Shown: positions 1-9,200 of the stretch, one piece after another
How positions within the stretch are numbered: position 1 is the first letter of the stretch
Layout of the letters: every line of letters starts with the position of its first letter
NCBI RefSeq assembly: GCF_013364275.1
Contig: NZ_CP054932.1
Location: 3,596,001 to 3,660,000, forward strand
DNA: 64,000 nt
Origin: Actinomadura sp. NAK00032
GTDB lineage: Bacteria > Actinomycetota > Actinomycetes > Streptosporangiales > Streptosporangiaceae
Reading direction: 5' to 3'
Program-made: the position numbers and the translations under genes
Notes under the pieces: model-generated
What the model was told of the DNA's origin: nothing
Database searches by the model: none
What the model saw: the letters and a program-made list of their open reading frames with translations, nothing else

Positions 1-702
1 CAGGACGTCCAGGAGCGGGCGCAGGAGATCCGCGCCGACCTGGGCGACGCCACGGTGCTGCTCGGCGTCGACCGGCTCGACTACACCAAGGGCATCACGC
101 AGCGGCTGCAGGCGTTCGGGGAGCTGTTCGAGGACGGCCACCTCAAGCCGGGTCAGGCGGTCTTCGTGCAGATCGCCACGCCGAGCCGGGAGCGCGTCGA
201 GCAGTACCAGCTGCTGCGCGAGGAGATCGAGCAGCAGGTCGGCCGGATCAACGGCGAGTACGGCGAGATCGGGTTTCCGGTCATCCACTATCTGCACAGT
301 TCGTATGACCGCGCAGAGCTGACCGCGCTCTACTTGGCGGCGGACGTGATGGTGGTCACCCCGCTGCGCGACGGCATGAACCTGGTCGCCAAGGAGTACG
401 TCGCCTGCCGCAAGGACCTGCGCGGCGCGCTGGTGCTGAGCGAGTTCACCGGCGCCGCCGCCGAGCTGCGGCGGGGCGGGTTCATGGTGAACCCCTACGA
501 CATCGACGGGCTCAAGGGCACGCTGTGCGACGCGCTGGACGCCGAGCCCGCCGAGCAGGCGCGGCGGATGCGCTCGATGCGCCGCCGCGTCATCGAGCAC
601 GACGTGGACCGCTGGGCCCAGGCGTTCCTCAGCGAGCTGGAGAATCCGGAGCGGTCGCGGCCCCTCCCGGCCGAGCCGGCTCCGGTGGCGCTGGAGGGCT
701 GA
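1..702 (+). CDS. otsA: Trehalose-6-phosphate synthase, C-terminal part (5' end outside window)
   Basis: This is the C-terminal 233 residues of a GT20 glycosyltransferase that makes trehalose-6-phosphate from UDP- or GDP-glucose and glucose-6-phosphate in the cytoplasm. The frame is open from base 1, so the start lies upstream. Family hallmarks are visible: [10 protein letters not shown] near the left edge, then [15 protein letters not shown] and [13 protein letters not shown], which belong to the C-terminal nucleotide-sugar-binding Rossmann half. The end of the gene overlaps the 3' end of the convergent HATPase gene by 74 bp. No trehalose phosphatase is in view. Confidence 0.93.
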   Translation, partial: QDVQERAQEIRADLGDATVLLGVDRLDYTKGITQRLQAFGELFEDGHLKPGQAVFVQIATPSRERVEQYQLLREEIEQQVGRINGEYGEIGFPVIHYLHSSYDRAELTALYLAADVMVVTPLRDGMNLVAKEYVACRKDLRGALVLSEFTGAAAELRRGGFMVNPYDIDGLKGTLCDALDAEPAEQARRMRSMRRRVIEHDVDRWAQAFLSELENPERSRPLPAEPAPVALEG

Positions 703-1318
703 CCCGCAGGCCGAAGGCCGCCCAGACGGCCTTCCCGCCGGTGGCGAGCCGCGCCCAGCCCCACGCGTCGCTGATCGCGCCGACGACCACCAGGCCGCGG
801 CCGCCCTCGGTGAACCGGTCGGGCTCGCTCGCCGCCGGCTCGGGCACGCGGCCCGACGGGTCGGTCACCGAGACGACGAGCCGCCGCGGGTGCCCGACCA
901 GCACCAGCTGGATCGGGCACAGCGGCAGCGGCTGGGGCAGGCCCTCCAGCCCGTGCCGCAGCGCGTTCGTCACCAGCTCGGACACCGCCACGACGACGTC
1001 TCCGGCGCCGGCGTCCCCGCCGACGCCCCAGCCGTCCATCGTGGCCTGCGTGAACTCGCGCGCGGCCCGCGGCGCGGTGATCTCCGCGGGCAGCACCCGC
1101 CGCGCGGTGCGCGGGGTGCCGGCGTGCGGGGCGGGCCAGAGCCCGGCCAGGCCCGGCACGGCGGCCGGGACGCTCGGGCGGGGGTTCGCCGGGAGGGCGG
1201 GCGCGGGCGGCGGCGCCGCATCCGGCCAGTGCGGGTGCACCGCGGCGGCGGCGCGCCGCGCCCGGCCGCCCCCCATGGCGGCGGGGGCCGCGACTTCGTC
1301 TGCCTGGTCAACGGTCAT
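629..1318 (-). CDS. HATPase_c_2 ATP-binding (anti-sigma-regulator-like) protein
   Basis: A 229-residue protein with an Ala/Pro-rich N-terminal extension (about 1-75) and a GHKL ATPase fold of the RsbW/SpoIIAB type. Visible motifs are the N-box [11 protein letters not shown] (about 113-123), the G1-type VTDPSG near 151-156 and GGRGL near 172-176. Such stand-alone ATPases are abundant in actinomycetes and often sit beside XRE or DUF397 genes; their partners are mostly unknown. I chose the ATG at 1318 over the TTG six bases upstream because GAGG lies seven bases before it. Its 3' end runs 74 bp into otsA on the opposite strand. It diverges from the DUF397 gene, with a cluster of ATGCA elements between them. 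Confidence 0.8.
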   Translation of the reverse strand: MTVDQADEVAAPAAMGGGRARRAAAAVHPHWPDAAPPPAPALPANPRPSVPAAVPGLAGLWPAPHAGTPRTARRVLPAEITAPRAAREFTQATMDGWGVGGDAGAGDVVVAVSELVTNALRHGLEGLPQPLPLCPIQLVLVGHPRRLVVSVTDPSGRVPEPAASEPDRFTEGGRGLVVVGAISDAWGWARLATGGKAVWAAFGLRVSPPAPPEPARPGGAATAPDSPAR

Positions 1319-1388
1319 GGTCAAACCTCAGAGGCGTGCGGAGTGGTCACCGGTGAGCGTTCGCTATCTTGCTCCCCAAGCCGTGCAG

Positions 1389-1436
1389 ATGCAAGACCGT
1401 CTGCATGAACGAATGCAAGAACGAATGCACGTGCAT
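1389..1436. promoter_or_regulatory. Cluster of five ATGCA/TGCAT elements in a divergent promoter region
   Basis: ATGCA occurs at 1389-1393, 1413-1417 and 1425-1429, and TGCAT at 1402-1406 and 1432-1436, with offsets of 13, 11, 12 and 7 bp. GAATGCA is repeated directly at a 12-bp step. The helical-turn spacing and the position between the divergent HATPase and DUF397 genes suggest a cooperative operator. The binding protein is not known to me. Confidence 0.45.
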
Positions 1437-1510
1437 CTCGTACCATTGTGTGGGGTGGGGCGAGATCGCGGCCTCCCGTGTGGAGGCTGAGACGCCTAGA
1501 GGGGGCAGAC

Positions 1511-1741
1511 ATGGACGGCCACCACATGTCGGACGTCCGGCGCACCGGGCTCGTCTGGCAGAAGAGCCGGCGGAGCAACCCGTCCGGGAACTGCGTCGAG
1601 ATGGCCGAACTCCCCAGCGGGGAGATCGCCGTGCGCAACTCCCGGGACCCCGAGGGAGCGATCCTCGTCTACACGCGCGAGGAGGTGGAGGCCTTCGTGG
1701 GCGGAGCCAAGGACGGCGACTTCGACCACATGCTCGTCTGA
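1511..1741 (+). CDS. DUF397 domain protein
   Basis: A 76-residue protein with the DUF397 signature: WQKSRRSNPSGNCVEMAEL, then VRNSRDPEGAIL and a C-terminal FVGGAKDGDFD. DUF397 proteins are small actinobacterial proteins that usually follow a Scr1-like XRE regulator; here no XRE gene is adjacent, only a divergent HATPase. The ATG at 1511 is preceded by AGAGGGGG; an earlier GTG-type frame start would add residues with no family resemblance. A second DUF397 gene lies at 10988. Confidence 0.82.
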   Translation: MDGHHMSDVRRTGLVWQKSRRSNPSGNCVEMAELPSGEIAVRNSRDPEGAILVYTREEVEAFVGGAKDGDFDHMLV

Positions 1742-1762
1742 CGGCCGATAAACCGAACGGCA

Positions 1763-1791
1763 TTCCAATCGGCGGTCCGGCCCGGTAGGTT
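1763..1791 (+). promoter_or_regulatory. Predicted leaderless promoter of the acyl-CoA synthetase
   Basis: TTCCAA (1763-1768) and TAGGTT (1786-1791) are separated by 17 bp. The -10 ends six bases before the ATG at 1798 and no Shine-Dalgarno is present, which fits a leaderless transcript, common in actinomycetes. Prediction by eye only. Confidence 0.45.
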
Positions 1792-1797
1792 GCGGCC

Positions 1798-3333
1798 ATG
1801 CACCTGGGGCAGATCGCCGCTCAGACGCCCGACAAGCCCGCCGTGATCATGGCGGGCTCCGGGCGGGTCGTCACCTTCCGGGAACTGAACGAGGAGTCCA
1901 ACCGGCTCGCGCAGCTGCTCCGCGCGGAGGGGCTGCGCCCGGGGGACCACATCGCGTTCATGCTGGAGAACCATCCGCTGTACCTGGCCATCGCCTGGGC
2001 CGCCCAGCGGTCGGGCCTCTACTACACCCCCATCAGCTCGCGGCTCCAGGACGAGGAGCTCGCCTACATCGTGGGCAACTGCGAGGCCAAGGTCTTCATC
2101 ACCAGCGCGTCGATGGAGACGGCCGCGCGGTCCGCGCCGGACGTGCCGCTGCGCCTCATGCTCGGCGGCACGGCCCCCGGCTACGCCTCGTACGAGGAGC
2201 GCGTCGCCGGGTACCCCGCCACCCCCATCGAGGACGAGTGCGAGGGCATGGACATGCTCTACTCGTCGGGCACCACCGGACGCCCCAAGGGCGTGAAGCC
2301 GCCGCTGTCCAAGGCGCCCATGGGCGAGGCCGGGCCGCTCTACATGCTGATCTCGCACCTGTTCGCCGCCGGCGGCGACTCGGTGTACCTGTCCCCGGCG
2401 CCGCTCTACCACGCCGCGCCGCTGCGCTACTCGCTCGTCTTCCACCGGCTCGGCGCGACCGTCGTGGTGATGGAGAAGTTCGACCCGGAGCAGGCGCTCG
2501 CCGCCATCGAGGAGCACCGCGTCACCCACAGCCAGTGGGTGCCGACCATGTTCATCCGGATGCTGAAGCTCCCGGACGAGACCCGCGCCCGCTACGACCT
2601 CTCCTCGCTCGCCTACGCCGTGCACGCCGCCGCGCCCTGCCCCGTCCCCGCCAAGGAGCGGATGATCGACTGGTGGGGGCCGATCCTGCACGAGTACTAC
2701 GCGGGCACCGAGGGCAACTGCTTCGTCTACACCAACTCCGAGGACTGGCTCGCCCACAAGGGCTCCGTCGGCCGCCCCATCCTCGGTGAGGTCCACGTGT
2801 GCGACGAGGAGGGCGAGGAGCTGCCGCCGGGCGAGCCCGGCACCCTCTACTTCGGCAACGGTCCCACGTTCGAGTACCACGGCGACGAGGAGAAGACCGC
2901 CGCGACCCGCGACCCGAAGGGCCGCGGCTGGACCACCCTCGGCGACGTCGGCTACGTGGACGAGGACGGCTTCCTCTACCTCACCGACCGCCGCGCCTAC
3001 ATGATCATCAGCGGCGGGGTGAACATCTACCCGCAGGAGGCCGAGAACGTCCTCGCGGTCCATCCAAAGGTCGCCGACGTCGCGGTGTTCGGCGTCCCGG
3101 ACGCCGAGATGGGGGAGGCGGTGAAGGCCGTCGTCCAGCCCCTGTCGATGGACGCGGCCGGCCCCGAGCTGGAGGCCGAGCTGATCGCCTACTGCCGCGA
3201 CCACCTGGCGCACTACAAGTGCCCGCGGTCGGTCGACTTCCGGCCCGAACTGCCCCGGCACCCGACCGGGAAGCTCTACAAGCGGCTGCTGAAGGACGAG
3301 TACTGGGCGGACGAGCGGTCTGCGACGGCCTGA
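1798..3333 (+). CDS. Acyl-CoA synthetase (ANL superfamily, FadD-type)
   Basis: A 511-residue AMP-forming ligase that should activate a carboxylic acid with ATP and CoA. The phosphate-binding loop YSSGTTGRPKGV is at about 155-166, the adenylate-binding YAGTEGN follows in the middle, and GDVGYVDEDGFLYLTDRRAYMIISGGVNIYP marks the hinge. The C-terminal lysine motif PTGKLYKRLL is intact, so the enzyme looks complete. It closely resembles the second synthetase at 30241 (shared WWGP-L-EYY and DRR-IISGGVNIYP blocks), so the two are paralogs. Substrate chain length cannot be read from the sequence. It stands alone, followed by a strong hairpin. Confidence 0.88.
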   Translation: MHLGQIAAQTPDKPAVIMAGSGRVVTFRELNEESNRLAQLLRAEGLRPGDHIAFMLENHPLYLAIAWAAQRSGLYYTPISSRLQDEELAYIVGNCEAKVFITSASMETAARSAPDVPLRLMLGGTAPGYASYEERVAGYPATPIEDECEGMDMLYSSGTTGRPKGVKPPLSKAPMGEAGPLYMLISHLFAAGGDSVYLSPAPLYHAAPLRYSLVFHRLGATVVVMEKFDPEQALAAIEEHRVTHSQWVPTMFIRMLKLPDETRARYDLSSLAYAVHAAAPCPVPAKERMIDWWGPILHEYYAGTEGNCFVYTNSEDWLAHKGSVGRPILGEVHVCDEEGEELPPGEPGTLYFGNGPTFEYHGDEEKTAATRDPKGRGWTTLGDVGYVDEDGFLYLTDRRAYMIISGGVNIYPQEAENVLAVHPKVADVAVFGVPDAEMGEAVKAVVQPLSMDAAGPELEAELIAYCRDHLAHYKCPRSVDFRPELPRHPTGKLYKRLLKDEYWADERSATA

Positions 3334-3353
3334 GAGGGCCGTGAAAGGCGAAA

Positions 3354-3388
3354 CCCCGGCCGGGGCCCACTCGGGGGTCCGGCCGGGG
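3354..3388. terminator. Bidirectional terminator-like hairpin
   Basis: CCCCGGCCGG (3354-3363) pairs perfectly with CCGGCCGGGG (3379-3388) across a 15-nt loop that can itself pair. It lies between the convergent acyl-CoA synthetase and MFS genes. There is no U-tract, as is common for actinomycete terminators. Confidence 0.65.
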
Positions 3389-3410
3389 CTTGGAACGCGC
3401 CAGGGACGTT

Positions 3411-5000
3411 CTAGTGCATCGGCATCGGCGCGTCGACCGCCGGGGTGTCCGGCTTCTTGCGCGGCAGCAGCAGCGCCGGCAGGAACGCCAGGGCGATCAG
3501 CACCACCGCGTACCAGTAGGTGTGCCGGAACGCGTCCGCCATCGGCCCGGCGATCTTCTCCATGATCGCCGGCGGCACCTTCTCGGTGCTGCCGATCTCG
3601 CCGCCGGCCCCGCCGCCGAGCTTGGCGGTGAGCTGGTTCGCCAGCAGCACCGACATCAGCGCGGTGCCGATGGACGCCGACACCTGCTGGATGATGTTCA
3701 GCATCGTGCTGGCCCGCGGGACCTCGTCGTGCCCGAGGGTCTGGATGGCCGCGGCCATCGTCGGCATCATGGTCAGGCCCATGCCGAGACCCATCACGAA
3801 CAGCACCGCGCCGAGCGTCCAGTAGGACGTGTCGCCCTGCAGCACCGCCGCGAAGCCGGCGACCGACAGCACGACCACGACCAGGCCGCCGAGCACGACC
3901 CGCCCGGGGCCGATCCGGTCGGTGAGCTTGCCGCCGATCGGCATCGTGACCATCGCGCCGAGCCCCTGCGGGGCCAGCAGCAGGCCGGCCGCCATCGCGC
4001 CCTCGCCGCGCACGACCTGGAAGTACAGCGGCAGCAGCAGCATCGCGCCCATGAAGGCGGTCACGAACATCACCATCGTGCCGGAGGCCGCCGCCACCGA
4101 CCGGCGCTTCAGCAGCCGCAGGTCGATCAGCGGGTTCGCGGCCGTCAGCGCCCGGAACACGAACGCGATCACCAGCACCGCGCCGGCGACCGTGAACACC
4201 AGCGGCTCGGTCTTCAGGAAGTCCTTCTCCTCGGCGCCCCTCGCGATGCCGTAGATCAGGCCCGCCAGGCCGGGCGACAGCAGGATCAGGCCGAGCAGGT
4301 CGAGCCGCTCAGTGGGCTTCGGCTCGTCCTTCTTCAGGATCTTCGCGGCCAGCACCAGCGAGATGATCCCGATCGGCAGGTTGATGAAGAAGATCCAGCG
4401 CCACGACACGTCGTCGACGAGGTAGCCGCCGATGATCGGGCCGAGGATGGGGCCGAGCAGCATCGGCACGCCGACGATGCTCATCACCTGGCCGACCCGC
4501 TGCGGGCCGGCCGCCTGGGTCATGATCGTCATACCGGCCGGCATGATCATGCCGCCGCCGAGGCCCTGCAGCACCCGGAAGAGGATCAATGACTCCGCCG
4601 ACCAGGCCAGGCCGGCGAGCGTGGAACCGATCACGAACAGCAGGATCGACACCATGTACAGGCGCTTCGTGCCGAACCTCGCGCACGCCCACCCGGTGAC
4701 CGGGATCACCGTGGCCAGCGCCAGTGTGTAGCCGGTCGCCACCCACTGGATCGTCGCCAGCGAGGTGTTGAACTCCTTGGCCAGGTCGTTGATGGCCACA
4801 TTGACGACGGTCACGTCCAGGATGGACATGATCGCGCCGAGGACGACGACCCCGGCCACGGCCAGCACGCCGCGGTCGAGACCGCCGCCGGCGTCGGGTT
4901 GCTTCAGTGGGCCATCCGCCGTCGTCGCTTGGGACGCGGGAGCGGTCAACTCTCTTCCAATCGTCAGGGCCCGCACGCGGGCACGCAGGACCGTGGGCAC
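3411..5000 (-). CDS. MFS drug efflux transporter, DHA2 (EmrB/QacA) family
   Basis: About 529 residues with the 14-helix layout of proton-driven multidrug exporters in the cytoplasmic membrane. The first helix carries the DHA2 signature SILDVTVVNVAI, followed by QWVATGYTLALA and the antiporter motif C-like GGMIMPAG and GPILGPIIGG regions. A polar, Ala/Gln-rich stretch of about 40 residues precedes helix 1. The GTG at 5000 is the longest start; a TTG about 16 codons in, right after GGAAGAG, is an alternative, so the N-terminus is uncertain. No regulator is adjacent. The last residues (PAVDAPMPMH) are cytoplasmic. Confidence 0.87.
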   Translation of the reverse strand: MPTVLRARVRALTIGRELTAPASQATTADGPLKQPDAGGGLDRGVLAVAGVVVLGAIMSILDVTVVNVAINDLAKEFNTSLATIQWVATGYTLALATVIPVTGWACARFGTKRLYMVSILLFVIGSTLAGLAWSAESLILFRVLQGLGGGMIMPAGMTIMTQAAGPQRVGQVMSIVGVPMLLGPILGPIIGGYLVDDVSWRWIFFINLPIGIISLVLAAKILKKDEPKPTERLDLLGLILLSPGLAGLIYGIARGAEEKDFLKTEPLVFTVAGAVLVIAFVFRALTAANPLIDLRLLKRRSVAAASGTMVMFVTAFMGAMLLLPLYFQVVRGEGAMAAGLLLAPQGLGAMVTMPIGGKLTDRIGPGRVVLGGLVVVVLSVAGFAAVLQGDTSYWTLGAVLFVMGLGMGLTMMPTMAAAIQTLGHDEVPRASTMLNIIQQVSASIGTALMSVLLANQLTAKLGGGAGGEIGSTEKVPPAIMEKIAGPMADAFRHTYWYAVVLIALAFLPALLLPRKKPDTPAVDAPMPMH

Positions 5001-5348
5001 GTTTCAGGGGGTAGGTCGCAAAAATACTGCAGCGACTGACACTTTCGCGAACCGTTAAACTTCGCGCGCTCCGGGAGTATTCCAGCGGGGTCCGACGAAT
5101 CGGCCCTGCTCTCCGGCCTCCAGCCTGAGACCTCGACCACACTCGAGGTCAACGAGGTGTGACGCACACGACACCGGACTCCTCCCTCCGCGCTCCCTCT
5201 TTGGACCGGCGCCATGCCGAGAACTCATCGCCAACAACCGGACAACTCACCGCGCCCTCGCCGCCGAGCCGCCTCACCTGCGTCGGCGCACGGGAAGTAG
5301 TCGCGCGATCACGGCAATCCGCCCCGCTTTTCGGGACGCGGACCGGGG
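5001..5348. other. Intergenic region with inverted repeat 5129-5150
   Basis: No convincing gene. GACCTCGA (5129-5136) and TCGAGGTC (5143-5150) form perfect 8-bp arms with a 6-nt spacer, and TTCGCGAA at about 5044-5051 is a second palindrome close to the MFS start. They could be operator sites for the efflux gene or, for the first, a terminator for the APH-NACHT operon whose 3' end is at 5349. The remaining sequence holds nothing I recognise. Confidence 0.4.
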
Positions 5349-6212
5349 TCAGCGGTAACCGGTCAGGCCGTCCGCGAGTTCCTCCTCATCGCCGTCGCGG
5401 ACGGCGTAGAGGGCTTGCTGCAGAGCGAACGTGCCGCGGATCGCTGCGATGCGGGCGAGGAGTCCGCGATCTGACGCGTCGCCGAGGGCGAGCACCCGCG
5501 CCAACAGTTCGCGGCCGTAGCTTGCGCCGATGGCGGCGAGGTCTTCGGCCGGGTCGCCGAGGGCGACGTCGTCCCAGTCGAGCACCCCGGAGAGGCGCGG
5601 CAGGCCGTCCGTCCACTCCCACAGGACGTTCTCGGCCCCAAGGTCACCGTGCACCACTGCCCCGGTGACATGCGGAAGTCCGTCGAGCGCCGAGAGTTCC
5701 CGCCCGGCCCGCAGCCGCCCTCCGCCGGACATGAGCGGGAACAACTCCCCGCGCACATCCTCCGCGAACCGCCGCCACCGGCCTTCCGGCGCCTGCGGGA
5801 TGACCGCTCGCACCGACTCGTCGGCGCCCGCACGGGCCAGACCGGACAGCAACGCGGCGTACTGCGCCGCCACGGAGTCGACCATACGGGCGTCGTTGAG
5901 AGCGTCGGCCTCCAGCGGCTCCCCGGGAATTCGGCTGAGCACCAGGAACGGCGCCTCGCCGCCGCCCTGCGATACCGGCTCAGGCGTGCGAAAGCCGAGG
6001 TCGAGGGCGGCGAGCGCGCGGAGCACGCCCGCCCGCGCGGGCAGCCGCTCGGCCGCCGCCGAGGTCCGAGGCAGGCACACAACGCGGTCTGCGCCAATGA
6101 CCACGACGTGGAACTGCCCCTGGCGTACATCCAGGTCATCCGGGTCGTCGCCGGGCAGCAGCCGACTCAGGAGATCGCGATGACCACCCACCCGACGAAC
6201 CCATTCGCTCAC
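5349..6212 (-). CDS. APH-fold kinase (aminoglycoside/choline kinase-like), last gene of the NACHT cassette
   Basis: A 287-residue protein of the aminoglycoside phosphotransferase/choline kinase fold. The catalytic loop VVHGDLGAENVLW is at about 187-198 and the metal-binding segment LDWDDVALGDPAEDLA at about 211-226, so it should be an active kinase. The Gly-rich N-lobe (GQFHVVVIGADRVVCLPR) is weak but present. The substrate is unknown; antibiotic resistance is only one of many roles for this fold. The GTG start lies four bases after the stop of the NACHT gene, so translation is probably coupled and the kinase belongs functionally with the NACHT protein. It could alternatively be a passenger resistance or metabolite kinase. 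Confidence 0.82.
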   Translation of the reverse strand: MSEWVRRVGGHRDLLSRLLPGDDPDDLDVRQGQFHVVVIGADRVVCLPRTSAAAERLPARAGVLRALAALDLGFRTPEPVSQGGGEAPFLVLSRIPGEPLEADALNDARMVDSVAAQYAALLSGLARAGADESVRAVIPQAPEGRWRRFAEDVRGELFPLMSGGGRLRAGRELSALDGLPHVTGAVVHGDLGAENVLWEWTDGLPRLSGVLDWDDVALGDPAEDLAAIGASYGRELLARVLALGDASDRGLLARIAAIRGTFALQQALYAVRDGDEEELADGLTGYR

Positions 6213-6216
6213 GGAG

Positions 6217-9200
6217 CTAGGTGACTCTCAGCCGCCGCCCGAGCGCATCGGCGCCCCGGACGTCCTGTCCTGAATCGATGAAGACGGTGAGCTTGCGATT
6301 GCCGCCCAGCGGGCTGAGGTCGAGACCGGGCACGGTACCCGAGAGGTGGAGTTCCCTCAGCTGGGGGAGGGACGCCAGTGGCCGCAGGTCCGTCACGGAG
6401 CCGCAGCCTTCGAGCCAGAGGGTCTCCAACTGGGAGAGTCCTCGCAGCGGTGTGAGGTCGTCGACGCGGGTTTCGATGAGATTCAGTACCTGCAGCTCGG
6501 TGAGAGACGAGAGCGGTGAGATGTCGCTGACCTGGTGGCATTTGCCGATGTAGAGCGCGGCCAATGGGAGGTCGGAGAGCGGCCGGAGGTCCCGTACCCA
6601 CGCGCAGTCGTTCGCGACGAGGCGCTGGAGCGCGGGATTGGCTCGGCACACCCCCTCCAGCCCCTCGCTGAGCTGGGAACCGCTCACTCCGAGCATCCGC
6701 AGCGATCCCAGGGCGGGCAGCTGGGCAAGGCTGGTCAGCCGTACGCAGTCCTGCAACCAGAGAGAGGTCAGCGACTCCTGCCACCGCAGCGGAGCGTAAT
6801 CGGTGATCTCCATGCACTCAGAGAGCCAGAGTTCGTCGAGCTGGGGGAGGGAAGCCAGAAGGGAGAGGTCGTCGAAGCCGGGGAAGTCCAGCTTCAATTT
6901 CCGCAGGGCCGGCAAACTTGTGGGGAGCGCCGCGTCGGCGTTGGGCTCGTCCGCGTGAAGGGTGAGGTCGCGCAGCGTTCGCGCGTGCGGGAGCAGGAAG
7001 TCGAAGTCCTCGAAACGACTCTGCTCGATGTAGAGGGAGGACAGCGGTGAGACTTTGCTGAGCGCCTTCACCTGCTGCGGCTGGTGGAGCAGCGTCACCT
7101 TCCCTCCCTCGGGAGAGCGGGCCAGGACGCGTTCGGCGAACTCCTCCGCGTCGAAGTAGTGCCATGCCGCACCCACGGTCTCCCGGATCTGCGGCCGGGC
7201 GTCGGAGGCATAGCGTGCCAAGACGTCCAGAGCATGCGGCCCATTGATGAGCCAGGCCGCCCGCACGGTCGCGCGAGCGGCGGCGTCACTGAGGTCGTCC
7301 AGGGCGTCGGGCAGTCGGGTGAGGACGGGTTCGCCGCCGGTGGCCAGGGCAAGGGCCGAAGCCTCGTCTCGGGGCGGGATCAGGTCGTCCAGGCACCGGT
7401 CGAGGTCCTCCCGGATGTCGTCCGGTATCGACGGGAGGGTCTCCAGACAGGCCGCCGCCACCAGTTTCAGTGTGCGGGCACGTCGTGACTCGGAGCGGGC
7501 GCGGCTCAGGATGCCGGAGAGGAGCTCCCTCCGCAACGGCTCGTTGGCGTGGCCGGCGGCCATGATGACGGTCTCGCGCCAGGTGTCGCGGTGCGCGTAC
7601 CTGATGAGGAGGTCCATGTCGCCGAGGTCGGCGGCCTGTTTGGCGGCGAGGTACTCCTGGACGGTCCGGTGGACGAAGTCGATGCGGCCCGGGACCGGCT
7701 CGCGCAGGACGCCGCTGCGCTGGAGCAGCTCGTCCAAGACCGCGCTCGGTTGAACCTGGACCTGCGGCATCGACGCCAGTCGGTCGGCGACGAGTCGCTC
7801 GACCATCGGTTTCGGCAGTTCCACTCGGGCGCTGTTGGAGAGGTGCCAGGCGATGTCCTGGAGTATGCGGATCTTCTGCTCGCGTTCGAGGGCGCTCGGA
7901 ATGCCGCGCTTGGAGTCCCGCGTCTCCAGGAGCATCTCAAGGGCGGCACCGTAGAGGCCCATGCGATTGCGGGGGAGTGCTTCGCGGTCGAGATTGAGCG
8001 CGCAGAGCATGGCGGCGAGCAATGGGCTGGACGCGAGGGCTCGCAGGTGAGGAGCGCCTTCAAGCCGTGCCAGGAGCCGCGCCTCGTAGGACGGCAGGCG
8101 CTCCGGCTCGCACGGCAGGTCGGCGCAGTCGCGGATGGCGGTGTGCCAGTGCTGGACGAGCGTCCGGATGTCTGCGGGGGAGAGCTGCTCAAGGAAGGCG
8201 GTCGCGAAGCCCTCGGCGCGGAGCCAGTCGGAACCGGCCGCCGCCGGACGCGAGGTGACGATGATCCGGATGTCGCGGAACTCGGTGACGATCCGCTTGA
8301 GCCATTCCCGGACCGCCTGGCGCTGCGAGCCGGTGACCTCGTCCACGCCGTCCACGAGGAGCAGCGCCCGGCCGGACGCGAGCTGCCGGTGCGCCCACCC
8401 GCGCGGCATGATCCCGGCGAGGTGACCGGCGACGTCGTCGATGAACTCTTCGGGACGCGGCAGCGGCCTGCCCGCGTGGCTGCGCAACTTGACGACGAAC
8501 GGGACGGATCCGTTCCACCCGCTCAGCGGGCCGCTGAACGAGCCCCTGGCGGCTGTGACCGCGAGCCATCGAAGCAGCGTGCTCTTGCCACCGCCCGCCT
8601 CACCGCGCAGCAGCATCAGCCGATGGTCGCCCAACGCCGCCTCCACCCGGACGGACCCGGCCTTGACCTCGTCCCGCCAATCGCTGACCGGCACGGCATG
8701 CGGCCTTGACGGGCGAGGAGCCCGCTTGCTCTCGTCCGACACGTTGAGGCTGATGTAGGCGACGCTCAGCGTGGTCTGCGGACGCGTGAACCGCTCGAAC
8801 CGGACGCCGAACAGTTCCAGCGTGTCGAGGGACTCGCTGATCGAGGCGAGGTACCGGCGGGTGAACTCGTCGTCGTCCGACGTGCCCTCCGGCGCGTCGA
8901 GGGTGCGTGCGGGGAGCCGGGCCAGGACGGCGCCGACCTGGTCGGCCAGCCCGCTCAGCCTGCCCAGCATCTCCACCGACGCGCGCGGCCCGAACTGCGG
9001 GAGGTGGACGATGATGCGGGCGAGGCAGTCGCAGCACTCGTCCAGCACCACCTCGTAGAGCCGGGCACCGGCTTCGCCCAACTCGAACTCGGCCCGTCGA
9101 GCTGGCAGCCGTGTCCGCAGGCCGCGCGCCAGCTTCACCGGGTCGACGTCGGCGGCGAACAGTGCCTCGTCCGACAGATCGGCGTTGTCGAGGGTGCGGA

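Noticed and set aside
1383..1446. Possible CRISPR-like or iteron array from repeated GAATGCA elements.
   Set aside because: Units are too short and few, without spacers of constant length; better read as operator elements. No CRISPR array or cas gene was found anywhere in the window.
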